Assembly (NCBI RefSeq): GCF_964340395.1
Contig: NC_135557.1
Location: 14,279,161 to 14,343,160, forward strand
Direction of reading: 5' to 3'
Length of the DNA: 64,000 nucleotides
Source: Glandiceps talaboti
Taxonomy: Eukaryota; Hemichordata; Enteropneusta; Spengelidae
The translations under genes were made by a program, and so were the position numbers. Shown here one piece after another: positions 26,640-38,850 of this stretch (its first letter is position 1; each line of letters begins with the position of its first letter). Under the pieces are notes generated by a model, which had not been told where the DNA came from, made no database searches, and worked only from the letters and a program-made list of their open reading frames with translations.

Positions 26640-27200
26640 TGATAGTTCAGTTTTTTTCTCAATTTATCATATTTTACATATAATGGACCAGGTGCACCTG
26701 GTACATGTACCAATGAGAAGTAATAAGTCACTGTGATATTTCAACTTTTTTCTCAAATTTATCATATTTTATGTATAATGGACCAGGTGCACCTGGTACA
26801 TGTACCAATGAGAAGTAATAAGTCACTGTGATATTTCAACTTTTTTCTCAAATTTATCATATTTTATGTATAATGGACCAAGTGCACCTGGTACATGTAC
26901 CAATGAGAAGTAATAAATCAATGTAATATTTCAGCTTTTTTCTCAAATCTGTCAAATTTTACATATTATGGTCCCATATTGCACCTGATACATCACAGTA
27001 CCAATGAGAAGAATTATAATCAATATCATGATGTTTCTCAGTTTTTCCTGAAATCTATGGTCGAAGTTTTACATAAAATGGACCAGGTGCACCTGGTATT
27101 TGTATCACTGAAAAGTTTGATAATTACTGATATTTCACTTTTTCTCTCAATGTTATCATTGAAATTTACATAAAATGGACCAGGTGAACCTGATATATTT
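26640..27200. repeat. 95-bp minisatellite with embedded palindromes, 6 copies
   Basis: The first three copies are spaced exactly 95 bp (GGACCA at 26685, 26780, 26875); the other three are diverged. The centre holds the 16-bp palindrome ACCAGGTGCACCTGGT overlapping the 12-bp palindrome GGTACATGTACC. Confidence 0.94.
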
Positions 27201-27224
27201 ATCATAGAAATTTGATAACTACTG

Positions 27225-27270
27225 ACTCAGACCACTCATTGGTACATGTATATATTGATGTGGTCTGAGT
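27225..27270. other. Inverted repeat (11-bp arms)
   Basis: ACTCAGACCAC and GTGGTCTGAGT are perfect inverted arms around a 24-base loop. Confidence 0.8.
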
Positions 27271-27655
27271 TACTGATGATAAGCACAGCCAACTCTCAAA
27301 CATTTAGATGGTGAAATTTACATTGTCCTGTCCAGACTGACATTTACCCCAGTTCTTTAGGCAGCAGACATAACTGAATTGAAAACCTATCCTCAAAGCT
27401 GAAATGAGATGTTGCAGATATTTCTGATAATAAAATTACCTGCATTGATCAGAAGCAAACTATTAAATATTGGTATGTAACGTAAACGTATAACAAAAGG
27501 AATAACTAATCTAAAGTTAATTACATATTAATCACTAAATGTTATCTTTGTTCTGAGCCAATGAAAGTAGGAGTGACCTAAGGGTCTATGACATTTCAAT
27601 GAGAAGACAAGAATTCTGAAGTCATGGGTATTTTCCAGCTCAATGAAGAAAGAGT

Positions 27656-27745
27656 GAGCCCCAAGTGGTGAGAGGCTGGGTAACAAATACTCTTGTCTAG
27701 GTGGTCTCATAGTAGAGCCCCCAGTGGTGAGAGTCTGGGTAACCG
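27656..27745. repeat. 58-bp duplication
   Basis: CCAGTGGTGAGAG.CTGGGTAA occurs twice, 58 bases apart. Confidence 0.85.
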
Positions 27746-27749
27746 ACAC

Positions 27750-28910
27750 CAGGATGAATCTCTACCAAAATACATAAGACAGAGTAGAACCATGCCACAG
27801 CTGGCACTGCATGACAGCTATTTCGTTTCTGTATCATTTCTACATGCATGTAACCCTAGATGTATTTTAGTGATAAATACTTAACAGATCATAGACCGCA
27901 CGTTTGACATTCCACAACTTACAAAATGATGAATGTCTGTAAGGAAAGTATGTTGCTACGGCAATAGATATTCATTACTAGAGGTCAGAGAGGAAATAGA
28001 CAATAAATCAACAACCATCGCTGTCAAGATATCGATCAACATCAGATAGGATATAATCTAACATGTCCTAGATTTCATGATGATATTTTTATAACACAAA
28101 ATCCTGGCTTATATATATATATATATCTATTGATGTGATATGCTTCTAGTGGAGGAAGGAAACAATTAGTATTTTGATCATGAAGGAAGAGACAAATTAC
28201 GAAGACTATCAAGGGTTTAAAACACCGGTATGTTAGAAAAAGGAAATCTCTAAATTTCTAACATTTTGAATAGTTTCAGTAATCTACCATGCACAGGCCA
28301 AGTTATTGTCTTTGAACAGAAAATATGGGATATATACCTTGGTTATTGTATGCCACGACAAGCCTTGTCTATGTCACTGGCTCTGTGGTCAGAATGTTGA
28401 AAATTGCCATTACCTTTCCCAATTTTCATAAATTCCACTTGAAGTATTATATTATTCCACAATATTTTTCTTCACTCAGCTGGAAAATGTGAGCTAAGGG
28501 TAAATGTTACTACTTGTCTAGCGACTCATAGTGACAAGGCCTCCTAGGTCACTCTCACTTCCCTTCAATGGCTGAATAAAGAAAATAAGTAGGAAATAAT
28601 ATCCAATAGCAAACTTTTATTGTAGTAAGAAGATGTAGACAGTAATTAGGGTTGGTATTTGGTGGAATGTGGGTTACTATGGGATGACCTTTGCCCTACT
28701 TTCATGTATCTCGTCATCTACAATGTGTGCATGCAGGTGGAATGTCTCGAAACCCATGATTGCTGCTTTGCAGCTATATAATAATAATATAATAATATTT
28801 TTCTTATCATTGTATGAAGAAAGGGAATTATAAAGTCCATTCTCGCCAACCAGAGCAGATATTTCTTCCATGTACTTTGAAATATCTAGACGATGCATCT
28901 TGTATGGTGC
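27750..28910. other. Non-coding, nothing recognised
   Basis: A short (TA)n at 28110-28128 only. Confidence 0.5.
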
Positions 28911-28913
28911 TGT

Positions 28914-29272
28914 AAAATAATAATAATAATGATGTTAGGTTCTTATATAGTGCTTTCCTACGCCGTGTTCAAAGCGCTTTACAATTATTACCCCTGGCTC
29001 GGATCAGAACGGCACAATTGCCCTTCAGTCTTCCTCAACTCCCCAGGGAGCATACAATCCATTGCAGCCATTTAAGCGCATAGGATTAAAGCCTTCACAT
29101 TGCAACCTACATCCTACCAGGTCCCCAATTATACAGCTGGGTTGACTGAGGCACAAATCTTGCCCAAGGACTTTAGCCACTCAGAAACAAACAGCAGGCA
29201 GCGACGTGGCTCGAACCAGCAACCTGTAGATTCCAAGCCGGTCACGCTAACCATTCACCCATCATGACTCCA
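28914..29272 (-). mobile_element. tRNA-derived SINE family 2, full length (reverse)
   Basis: On the minus strand: head GTGAATGGTTAGCGTGACCG, B box GGTTCGAGCC, body CCTGGGGAGTTGAGGAAGAC and GATCCGAGCCAGGGGTAATA, then TAAAGCGCTTTGAACAC, CACTATATAAGAACC and an (ATT)n tail. The GCGCTTTG...TATATAA end is a common invertebrate SINE/LINE tail. Confidence 0.9.
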
Positions 29273-29329
29273 AAAGAGGCTGTGGTGTACGATGATGAGG
29301 AAATCTAACTATTTAAATCATTTTCAAAA

Positions 29330-30450
29330 TATTCTAGATCACAATTTGGGATTATAAATGATTAGAAAGATTATAACTAATGTTTTCAAACAAAGCTTAT
29401 CATAAGAACTGCTATTAGAAAGGTTTTAATTTTGTAATATTTGAACTGTTATCTAATCATGAAATCATTATTTTAATTTTAGCTAATTATGATAGTTTTA
29501 TAATTTTTGTTAATTGAAAAGGGAAAGGCTGTACTGTTTAAACTAATTTTAATATACTGAAATCGTAATTTGTATCATAGATAATTACAAAAATTATTAT
29601 TTTAATCAGTGCTTAAGAACCTTAGTATTAGAAAAGGGTTATATCCTGTGACATTTTTTTTACATATACTAAATCATTATTTATGGATGTAGATAACTAT
29701 TTAGAAAGATTAAAGTATTTTTAGTATGGCTGGGATTATAATCAGAATTCTTGGAACATTTGTTAAAACTGTTTGCTATTAAATAAATCATTATTTTTAT
29801 TGTATAAATTACATGCTTTCTATGTCCCCATGATCTCATCGTGCTTTAACTCAACATGTTACTGGGCCGTCTGTGTGACCTTATTTGGTTCCAGTGGTGT
29901 ATATTTCATTTTGATATGTTCATTATTTATTTATTTTCTGTATCTTTTCGAGTGTGCAGTTGTTGTATCTTTATACATTAGTCTCAAGGCCAGTGGCTAA
30001 AGTACTGAATAAACCATATATTGTGTGAGCATAGCATTAAAAAAATATATGCCTTCCATGTCTCCATGACATCATCCCGTTTTACCCCCACGGTACTCAA
30101 TTGTCCTCATCAGCATATTTCCAGGTTTCCAGTAGAGTAAATTTTAAAACATTATTGCAGTGGTATTTTTAATAAGGTTTTAGGACCCTGATATTAGAAA
30201 GTGGGAAATCTTATAACATTTAAAGCTTTCCCAATATACCATACGAACATGTAGTTGTTAGAGGAGTCAAGTATGATTTACAAGATGATTTTTAAAAAGT
30301 TGTTTTCTTTAGTAAGGCTTATAAAATCCTGGATACAGATATAGATGAAAGAGGAAAATCTCATAAAGCTTAAATACCGTAACATTTCCCATACAATAAA
30401 TCATATGTTAGAGGCAAAGCTTAGCAAAGAGTTTAATACTAGACTAGCAG
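29330..30450. repeat. Degenerate AT-rich tandem repeat
   Basis: Motifs like TATTAGAAA(G)GGTTTTA, TTTAAACTGTTT and AAATCATTAT recur about every 100-120 bases. Very old copies. The hydrophobic 75-codon frame at 29773-30000 lies inside and has no family features. Confidence 0.45.
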
Positions 30451-30689
30451 ATTTAATACCTAAACTGTTTTCTACCGTAGTACTGCAATAAATCACACAC
30501 AGGTAATTTACGTATCATTAGAATAGCAAGCTTGTGACAGCTTCACACCTGAAGTAGGTTAACTGAATTAGACTTTCACAATCTGGTTTCCATGGAAATT
30601 GATAGTGTAAAAGGCATTAGACTTTCAACACCTGGTTTCCATAGAAATTGACAGTGTGAATTGAATGTACATGTAGTATGTATTCCACA

Positions 30690-30985
30690 AGATCAGCCAG
30701 AACAAAACAAATGGTGACAGGGCTTTCAGTGTTGCTTCACCAATTTTATGGAATGCTCTCCCTCTCCAAATCCATCATTGTAATAATTTTAATGTTTTTA
30801 AACGTATGCTGAAAATGCACCTTTTTATTCTTGCCTTCTTTTAGATATAGTTTTCAGTTAATGTACTTTTTATGAGTGTTTTGTATTTTAAGCGGCTCCG
30901 ATCACCATCCCTGTGGATTTTAGCCACTATATAAATTTTTATTATTATTATTTTATTTTTATTATTATTATTTATTATTATTATC
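30690..30985 (+). pseudogene. Non-LTR (CR1/L2-like) retrotransposon C-terminus remnant
   Basis: 30713-30841 encodes GDRAFSVASPILWNALP...FKRMLKMHLF, the conserved C-terminal tail of CR1/L2-type reverse transcriptase ORFs, ending at a stop at 30842. SARTKQ just upstream is in another frame, so a frameshift is present. A short 3' UTR ends in (ATT)n at 30938-30985. 5'-truncated and dead; no reverse transcriptase domain remains. Confidence 0.85.
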
Positions 30986-31104
30986 AAGAGACATACTCAA
31001 TAAGAGATTAATGACAATGAATGAATCTTTTATGCATTTTTTAAAGTCTCCCAAATAATAAAATATGCAAGAGAACTTCAGTCTTCTGTATAAAATAAAA
31101 TAGA

Positions 31105-31320
31105 TTTTATAAAGAAATTAAGCAATTTTATTGATCAGAACAAAACAAACACATCAACAAAATTATTTTATAAACAAGTTATCATGTCATTTTATTGCTA
31201 AGAACAAAACAAACACATCCACAAAATGATTTTATAAACAAGTTATCATAAGTAATTTGATTGCTAAGAACAAAACAAACACGTCCACAAAATGATTGTA
31301 TAAATAAATTAAGCAGTATG
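31105..31320. repeat. Roughly 65-bp repeat, 3-4 copies
   Basis: AGAACAAAACAAACAC recurs at 31137, 31200 and 31267 with ATCCACAAAATGATTTTATA. Confidence 0.9.
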
Positions 31321-31779
31321 ATCACTTTAACAAACATATAATACAGCTGCACAGAATGACTTTAAAGGCAGATTGAAAATGTATTTGTTTAAGAAAAAGT
31401 ATAACACTTTATGCTGTGAAGATAAATACTGTGGTTTTCATATTCATGAGAAAGAGTGATTTTTCCACTCTTGTGAAGTGTGTTGACATCATCACAAAGA
31501 GACCTGTTGGTTGTTACAATAACCCTTACCAAGAAGTCTATGAATGTTCTCAATTAGTAAAGTTTTCATCATCACATGACAATGCTACTCTGTCAGGTGT
31601 CACCAACCATCTGTCATCAGATCATCAGTCGGCCTGAAGAAGCGGCCAGGCTGGGACATGAAACTGTTGCCATTCAAAATAATAGCAAATCCAGTAGGAC
31701 AGATTATTATATTACTTCTTAATCATTATTTCCAAGATATGGGTAAATAAATGTTCATGAAGTCTGGATAAAAGTTATA

Positions 31780-32600
31780 AACAAAGATTTCTACACACAG
31801 TCCAAAAAAAAATCCACACAATTTTTGAGGCGTCATCAGCATTATCATACACATAGTCAAGACTCACTAGGGAAACCCATTCTAAATATTTACTAAGCTC
31901 ACCAGCATCATCAGAGTTAGTACATTGTCTCCGAAGTCATCAGTAAAAATTTAGAATTCGTTTTCCAAAATTGTTGAGACTGTGTGAATCAAATTGTCCA
32001 AGTATTTCCTATCTATAGTATATTGTTCACATTGCATCAACCTGTGAAGATCATGGGATACTTAACTTCAAGACAATGTAATCATAGTCAGATACTACAC
32101 TGAGGTGATTCCTAGGTTAATGTATGCAACTTATGTGCACTTATATCAGAGCTGACCTCATTGCAAACAATTGACAGTTTTACCTTATTTCACCTTTTAC
32201 TTGATTTAAACATTTTTGGGAAACAAATCCAAAATATTTTGCTATCTCATCAGCACCATCAAAACACATTTAGGAAAAAAAATGAAATTTAATGTTAAGA
32301 CATCCCAATTGTACACCCATAGCAATGATGACATTAGTCGATCACCAATAAAACTTCTGGATTTTTTTTTCAAAAACATGTTTCCATGCATGAGTAGAAT
32401 TTCTCATTAATTGTGCAATCTATATGATGTACATCCACCTGTGAAGGTCACAGTGTACTTGACAGTCTAATCAGTAAACAGTTTGCTACTTTGGGGTCAG
32501 TCCAAGGTTAACGTATACAATTTAGCTTCACAGCTGACTTTTGAAATGTTCAACTTGTTTTACCTTGTCTTCAATTGTAAATCTAAATTGAGTTGTAACA
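31780..32600. repeat. Roughly 390-bp diverged tandem duplication
   Basis: ATCAGCA(T/C)CATCA, CACCTGTGAAG.TCA..G and CAGAGCTGAC / CACAGCTGAC appear in the same order in both halves (31840-32160, 32200-32545). Confidence 0.7.
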
Positions 32601-32764
32601 AAGAAGAGATGATTGGCAAATAGTTTAACATAATTATAGAGAAAATATCATTTTTATATGAAAATTCCGTAATAATATGATTATTTATTGTTACCTTTTA
32701 TCATTAAGAAATGATTGATTGATTGATTATGATTGCAATGATAATAGTTATTAAATGGTTATGA

Positions 32765-33260
32765 ATTTTAGCCCCAGTGGGCACTTGCCCTAATTGAAGT
32801 TTAGCATGATGGGCTCGCCTGTCTGCATTTATGATCGTTAACGTTAGCCCCAATTCGCATGCCCCCAGTAGAAGGGTTATATTGTAATGGGCTCCATCTG
32901 TCAGTATTCATAATCATTTATCCCAATTAATAGTCACACCCCACCCCCACCCAGCTAGCAGGGGTACATCATAATGGGCTCCATCTGTCAGTATTCATAA
33001 TTGTTTATTCCAATTAACAGTCACAACCCCCCCCCCACCCCCATCTAGCAGGGGTACATCATAATGGGCTCCATCTGTCAGTATTCATAATTGTTTATCC
33101 CAATTAATAGTCACACCACCCCCCCCCCCCCACCCAGCAGGGGTACATCATAATGGGCTCCATCTGCCTGTATTGTCTACTGCACTCATGATTAGCCCAC
33201 ATACGAAATGACTATTATACATGCATGTCTCTATTCATGTTTGTTTAGCCCCAGTGGTTT
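32765..33260. repeat. Roughly 90-110-bp tandem repeat with poly-C, about 5 copies
   Basis: The unit is ATGGGCTCCATCTGTCAGTA, TTCATAATTGTTTATCCCAA, a C-rich run, then AGCAGGGGTACATCATA. C runs reach about 16 bases near 33120. Confidence 0.92.
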
Positions 33261-33264
33261 AATT

Positions 33265-34460
33265 CTCCCCCTAGAACTTGATAATCTCATATTGTATCTC
33301 ATCTGTTTGCATTAAAAGTCTTGATCTTTAGTCACAAATAGGGTCATCATCCAAATACCGGGATCTACATAAGAAAGTTAAAGGCTCTATCCATATCTGT
33401 TTCCTGTCTTTTGTCGCCTGCTTTATCGCACTTACGAAGTTATGGTTTATTACGCTCAATCTCTCATGAGAGAATGAACGGAATGATAGAATGAACGGCG
33501 AGAGAATGAATGGAATGAGAGACTGAACAGAATACCATAAAACTTGCATTGTCATTTGCTCCTCCATAATCAGATCAATTTGTTGTAAGCTGGCGCAATA
33601 AGCACATAACGTAACAATTTAATGAAGATGTATAACATATTATTCAACACTCGGGAAATTTGTCTGTTTGTAACTCAATTTTTACCAAATTGCAACCATA
33701 CATTTATCATTATTTGTACAACACCGTCCGTTCGGTACTAGAAATGCCAATACATGGAAAGTCAACCTGGTTGAGGACATATATTGTAGAAATTGACCTT
33801 GACCTTAAAGGCCAAGGTCAAAATAGACCATATCTTGCATATTGCATAATACAAAACTGAATGTAACTATATATTATTGCTTTATAATACCTTATTTGGT
33901 AACATATACGCTATGGAAAGCTGGGTATAGTAAATACATGTCATACATCACTCATAATGTAGCTAGTGGAGAGATCAGTCGTGATTACTTGTGTCAGAAT
34001 AGAATTTCACAAGTGGATGTCAATTTGTCATTTGAACTAATAATATGCAAAAATTTATACACAGGTAAAACCAAATTATCGATCTTATAATAGCTTATGG
34101 TATTTATATATAAACTTAATTTTGTATAGCATTGTGCCAATATTCAATTCAATTCTTTTATTATTCAACTCACACTATCAGAGAGTATGGTATGGTATTA
34201 CAATTCAAAAATAATACAAAACTGTAGAGTATTAACAGTTTACAAAAATTGTTTAACTTGTACATGGAGCTACTGGAGGGTATAGCATATTGCTTTTTGT
34301 ACATGAAGATCAGATGGTAATAAACCTAATGATAGGATGGTGAATAACCAAATATGATTGTATGCCATATAGTTTATCTATAATACGTGTATTATCATAG
34401 AACCAAACATGATTTTATACTTTATAGCATAGCCTCTTATAACCTATGACATGCATTAAA
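33265..34460. other. Non-coding, nothing firm
   Basis: Short AATGAACGGAATGA repeats at 33472-33530 and a TTCAATTCAATTCTTTTATT patch at 34142 that may be a reversed LINE tail. Otherwise nothing seen. Confidence 0.45.
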
Positions 34461-34462
34461 TA

Positions 34463-34821
34463 TACTGTAATTTACTTGGAAATTTCCCTAAAGACATAAT
34501 AGTTTCACTTATTTCACTGGAAAACTGAAATGAAAATAATAAGTAGTGACCAAAATGCCTTCTTGTACTTGAGCACAATGTACCAGTCTGGTAATTAGTA
34601 CAAAAATAAGTAGTAACTATAAAAATGACTTCTCGTATATGAACACAATGCACATTGTACCAGTTTGGTAATTAGTAAAAAATAAATGGTGACTTAAATG
34701 TCTTCTTGTACATGAACACAATGTACCAGTCTGGTAATTAGAAAATTTAATTTGTGAGAACAAGCTGAAGACTGTAAAAATTGCAATTTTTTCTAATGGC
34801 AAAATATGTAGGTATACAGTA
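34463..34821 (+). mobile_element. TA-flanked MITE, copy 2 with internal tandem expansion
   Basis: It runs from TA|CTGTAATTTACTTGGAA to ATACAG|TA. The internal block AATGTACCAGTCTGGTAATT with about 70 bases is present three times, so this copy is longer (about 359 bp) than those at 2577 and 62274 (about 212 bp). Confidence 0.8.
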
Positions 34822-36170
34822 CCTCTATATACGGTACTACATAAACTGATATTAGTTGCGCCATTACATACGTGTACATGTAAAACCAAATTTGATCTTA
34901 TACTGTACAAAAATGTACAGAAAAAAATGAATTATGTACCGCTCGATATTAATACATAAATTAATATTAGTGTAGATATTAATTGAACATAAATGTATCA
35001 TAAATGTGTTCAGGTGTTCCCGCTATAGCAATTATGTTTTTGATATACTTATTTGACTAATAATGTCTCGATGTGTACACTTTAATATTCATACATTTTT
35101 AATAATTAATGATCAATGAATTAATTTGTAAACGAGTTATTGTCCTGGGTCAGACGTGATCTATGTCTAGGTCGATGTTGCTGCCCATCCCTTTATATTT
35201 ATACATCCCTCATGAATAAACTGCTTTAAGTATATTTCTCTAGAGTAAAGAAAGATATGGCAAAATAGTGGCATTGTGGTAGACTTTTGGGTCATTTTCT
35301 GTGAATACCATGGTTAATATTCAGAATTAGGGTAAAAAACAACACCCACATAAAGTAATTCCACGTGTTCTTAATAACTTGAATAAACAGTATACTTAAA
35401 TTCTTGAGGTTTGAATGATGTGAAGTCATTAATAACTTTTAAAATCATGCATTTTGGTTGACATTTTGACATTCTGATAAATATAGGTAAAATGTGCTAT
35501 TTGAATGGTATAAATTAATATGATAAATTTTGTATATGAAAAATGCTATTTAGTTCAAACATACATGTATAGACGCTACACGAGTAAAAGCCAGCTAAAC
35601 TGGTCGACGATTCAAGTCATTTTTGTAATGATTTATTACTGGTAAATTCATCTAAAATCATGAATTTTGGCTTAGAGCAAATTTTTATATCTCACTAGTA
35701 GGCAATAGTCAAGTCGACATTGTAAATTTATCTGTCGTTATCACTCAGAGCCCTTAGGTGATTCATCACTTGTACATCATGACTGTCTGAGCGTGTACTG
35801 ACGGCTTATCTTAGCGTCATGTCTAAGACTCCAGTCTCCAGTCACTGTCTGCCAGCTTGATAAGTATAAAACTGGTGAATGTTTAAAGTTTGTAAGACTT
35901 ATTTCCTTTTAAAGAATAAGTTACTGTCTACAATCTTGATGAATTAAATGGTTAATATATTTTAAATTTGCGAGACATTCTTTAAGTTATTTTAACGCTA
36001 ATCTTGATCAGGAAATATGTCACTCACGAGACAAGTGTGAATTTGGGGAGAATCCTGGAGTAGTGACTTGAACAGTCAGGGATGACTAACTCATACAGCA
36101 TGCAGGTGCTATGTGTTGCCGGGTCAGGGTGACTCCGGGATAGTCTGTGGACTAACTGGGAATTTCAAAG
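34822..36170. other. Non-coding, nothing recognised
   Basis: AT-rich sequence without repeats I could define. Confidence 0.5.
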
Positions 36171-36175
36171 CTTTA

Positions 36176-36382
36176 ACAGCAATGTGATATTGAGGATCCA
36201 ACACAGTTCTGGTGTCACACAGCAATGTGATATTGAGGACACAACACAGTTCTAGTGTCACATAGCAATGTGATATTGAGGACACAACACAGTTCTAGTG
36301 TCATACAGCAATGTGATATTGAGGACACAACACAGTTCGAGTGTCACATAGCAATGTAATATTGAGGATCCAACACAGTCCT
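36176..36382. repeat. Roughly 44-bp repeat, 5 copies
   Basis: The unit is AGCAATGTGATATTGAGGAC plus ACAACACAGTTCTAGTGTCA. Confidence 0.95.
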
Positions 36383-36689
36383 GCCACCTGAATGGGTTGC
36401 TACACAGAAATTCATGATTGTGGTTATGTGTATACAGTCGTCTGCTTAAAAAGAAAACTGCTACGAGCAATTTCTAGCACAAAAGATTTGAGAAAAAAAT
36501 CATATTTTCTCAGATTGGGAGACTATATTATCTTTATAATGACTATCTACATGCATCTTATCTTAAAATGTTATCTGAGACAAGTCACTTTGTCTACCAG
36601 CTATTAGATAAAAAGTGGATATATTCTAAGATGTTCATCATAGCATATTTTCTTTTATGAACACAAATCACTTTATGTCCAAAAAACAT

Positions 36690-36910
36690 GTTGAGAATAT
36701 ATTTTTTTTTAAATAACGAACTGTATTTTATCTGCAAATGCTAGGTTTGTGAGACCATATTTTCTTTAAAATATTGAACTGTATTTTATCTGCAAATGCT
36801 AAAATTGTGAGACCATATATTTTTTAAATAACGAACTGTATTTTTTTTCTGTAAATGCTAAGTTTGTGAGGCCATATTTTCTTTAAAATAACGAACTGCA
36901 TTTCATCTCC
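36690..36910. repeat. Roughly 58-bp repeat, 4 copies
   Basis: The unit is AACGAACTGTATTTTATCTG plus CAAATGCTAA.TTTGTGAGAC. Confidence 0.93.
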
Positions 36911-37330
36911 AATCTTGATAAGAGAAAATGTGATTGTCTAATTTACCTGTTAATTTTGTCACATAACAAATAAAATGACAAGTATAGTAATATTTTTGTA
37001 CAAGATTTGTAATCAATATTGATGAGACTATTCTATTTGTAGCAACTGTAACAGATATTGTGTAATGGCTATTATCTAATCTAAAGCTATTATATAATTA
37101 GATTTATATCGTACCTCACCTGCCTGCATACACACACACACACAATTAGGTAATTGCACATTGTATTTATTCATTCAGCCATGGTGAATACTTGTGACCT
37201 AAACGGCCTTGTCCATACAAGCTGGAGGTGACTTGTCTGTGAATTGTAATGAATTAAGTCCCTTTTGTCACAAACATTTTCCTGTTGAAAGGTGAAATAT
37301 ATTTGTGAATAAGATGATTATAAGGCCAAA

Positions 37331-37563
37331 TAAAAATAGTTGTTTGGTTCCGGTTAATACCCGACCCCACCTAGTTTTTAACACTGACCCTAAGCTTTTT
37401 TTTACGTATTCAAGAAAATAATCATAAAATCGAGAAAGTCGTGCAAAAAATAGTGGGTGCGGAAACTGACATCAACTTAAAAAGACAATATAAAAATATT
37501 CTTCCAATCTGTAATGGCTGTACATCTGATAGGAAGAAATAAACAACACAAGAGACCATTTGG
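37331..37563. mobile_element. Dispersed repeat R1, copy 2
   Basis: Same order of blocks as 3831-4064, in the same orientation. Homology ends shortly after GAGACCATTTGG. Confidence 0.82.
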
Positions 37564-37564
37564 A

Positions 37565-38480
37565 AAACAATGGAAAACCTGAAATAGACACTCACTCATG
37601 GAAAAAAAAATATAATAAAATAAAATAAAAAATTTACCTACCCCACCTATTTTGAAATTGAATGTAATCAAATTTTTTTTACACCTGAACATAAGATAAG
37701 AAAAATTGGGAAGATTAATAGCAATGAATATTTTGATATTATGAGTACTGCTTAACTAAAGACATAGGTTAAAAATGCGTTGTTATGACATAGAATGGGT
37801 AGGGTTTAATCCAGTATTTTTGTTTGAACTTGTTCAACTTGGTTTACATGATAGTACTCGTCTGTAATATAATTTATATCGATTATATAATTAAATTAGA
37901 ACCTTCACGTGCACAGAGACAATAACACACATTATTCCCAATCTTTTCAACTGTGTGTAAATTCTCTATTTTTGATTTAAATGCATACAACTTAGTTTGT
38001 GTGCAGTAGAATACAATCAATACCCATTATATAATTAGATTAATGTGCAGCCTTCACCTGGCAGCACAATTACACAATGATGTAATTTATTTAATTTTAC
38101 GTGTCAGTTGTAACGTTTTATATTAATGGAAAATTACAACGTTGGCTCCAGTCCAGGTATTTGTATATAGTTTGCAATTCCTGTAATCATTGTCATTGCA
38201 ATACACGTAAATGTACAATGCAATGTATGTAAATCAATAAGCCATGTTTCGTCTCGCAGCAGATCTCACGAGATCCCGCGTGATCCAAGTGTCAAATGTT
38301 TAGCAACACTCCTTGTTCTCAATATCATCGCACATGGCCAAGGCGAAAGCTTGACCGTGATCATGTTTGACAACCGTCGTTGCTAGGCATATTTGCATAT
38401 CTCACAATACCTGCAATGAGATGTAAAGTCCCCTTCTGTATTTGCAATGTATGTAAATTGTATAGCTATTCTGTACATAC
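37565..38480. other. Non-coding; CpG-richer patch at 38245-38385
   Basis: Mostly AT-rich. The patch contains GATCTCACGAGATCCCGCGT and several more CpGs, unlike its surroundings, plus a reverse octamer ATTTGCAT at 38391. Confidence 0.5.
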
Positions 38481-38850
38481 ATGTTCAATATGTGAATTGT
38501 GAAGATATCGTATACAATACACAAATTAGGTTGTTATCATGATATAAAATGCTCATTTGTGTAGCTATACAAGCAATGTATGTACAATATGCAAATTGTG
38601 GCAATATCGTAAACTTTGTCGCTATCATGTATACACAATATGCAAATATGCAAATTGTGTAATCACCGTATACTTTGTAGCTATCATGTACATTGTTTGT
38701 ATGTAAAGTATGCAAATTGGGTAGTTATCATAAACTTTGTAGCTATCATGTACGCGCAGTATGCAAATTGTGGCGATATTGTATACTTTGTAGCTATTAC
38801 GTATGTACAATATGCAAATTGTAGAGATATATAAATTACGCTATATAACT
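38480..38850. repeat. Roughly 51-bp repeat with POU octamers
   Basis: The unit is CAATATGCAAATTGTG plus about 35 bases containing ATACTTTGTAGCTATCATGT. Perfect ATGCAAAT occurs at 38589, 38640, 38648, 38710, 38761 and 38812. Diverged copies extend to about 39050. Confidence 0.93.

Noticed and set aside
28150-28240. Short ATG frame ending at a GTATGT donor-like site (28179 on)
   Set aside because: Only about 16 codons (MKEETNYEDYQGFKTP). No homology I know and no evidence that it splices to the ABCG exons; could be chance.
29773-30000. 75-codon hydrophobic frame
   Set aside because: In an AT-rich degenerate repeat region; hydrophobicity follows from T-rich codons. No family signature.
31320-31480. 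Another LINE C-terminus (KGRLKMYLFKKKY)
   Set aside because: Only a dozen residues resemble the family, with no flanking motif. Too weak to call.
33622-33740. Fifth palindromic MITE fragment
   Set aside because: Only TGTTTGTAACTCAA and a few scattered bases match; the arms and ends are missing.
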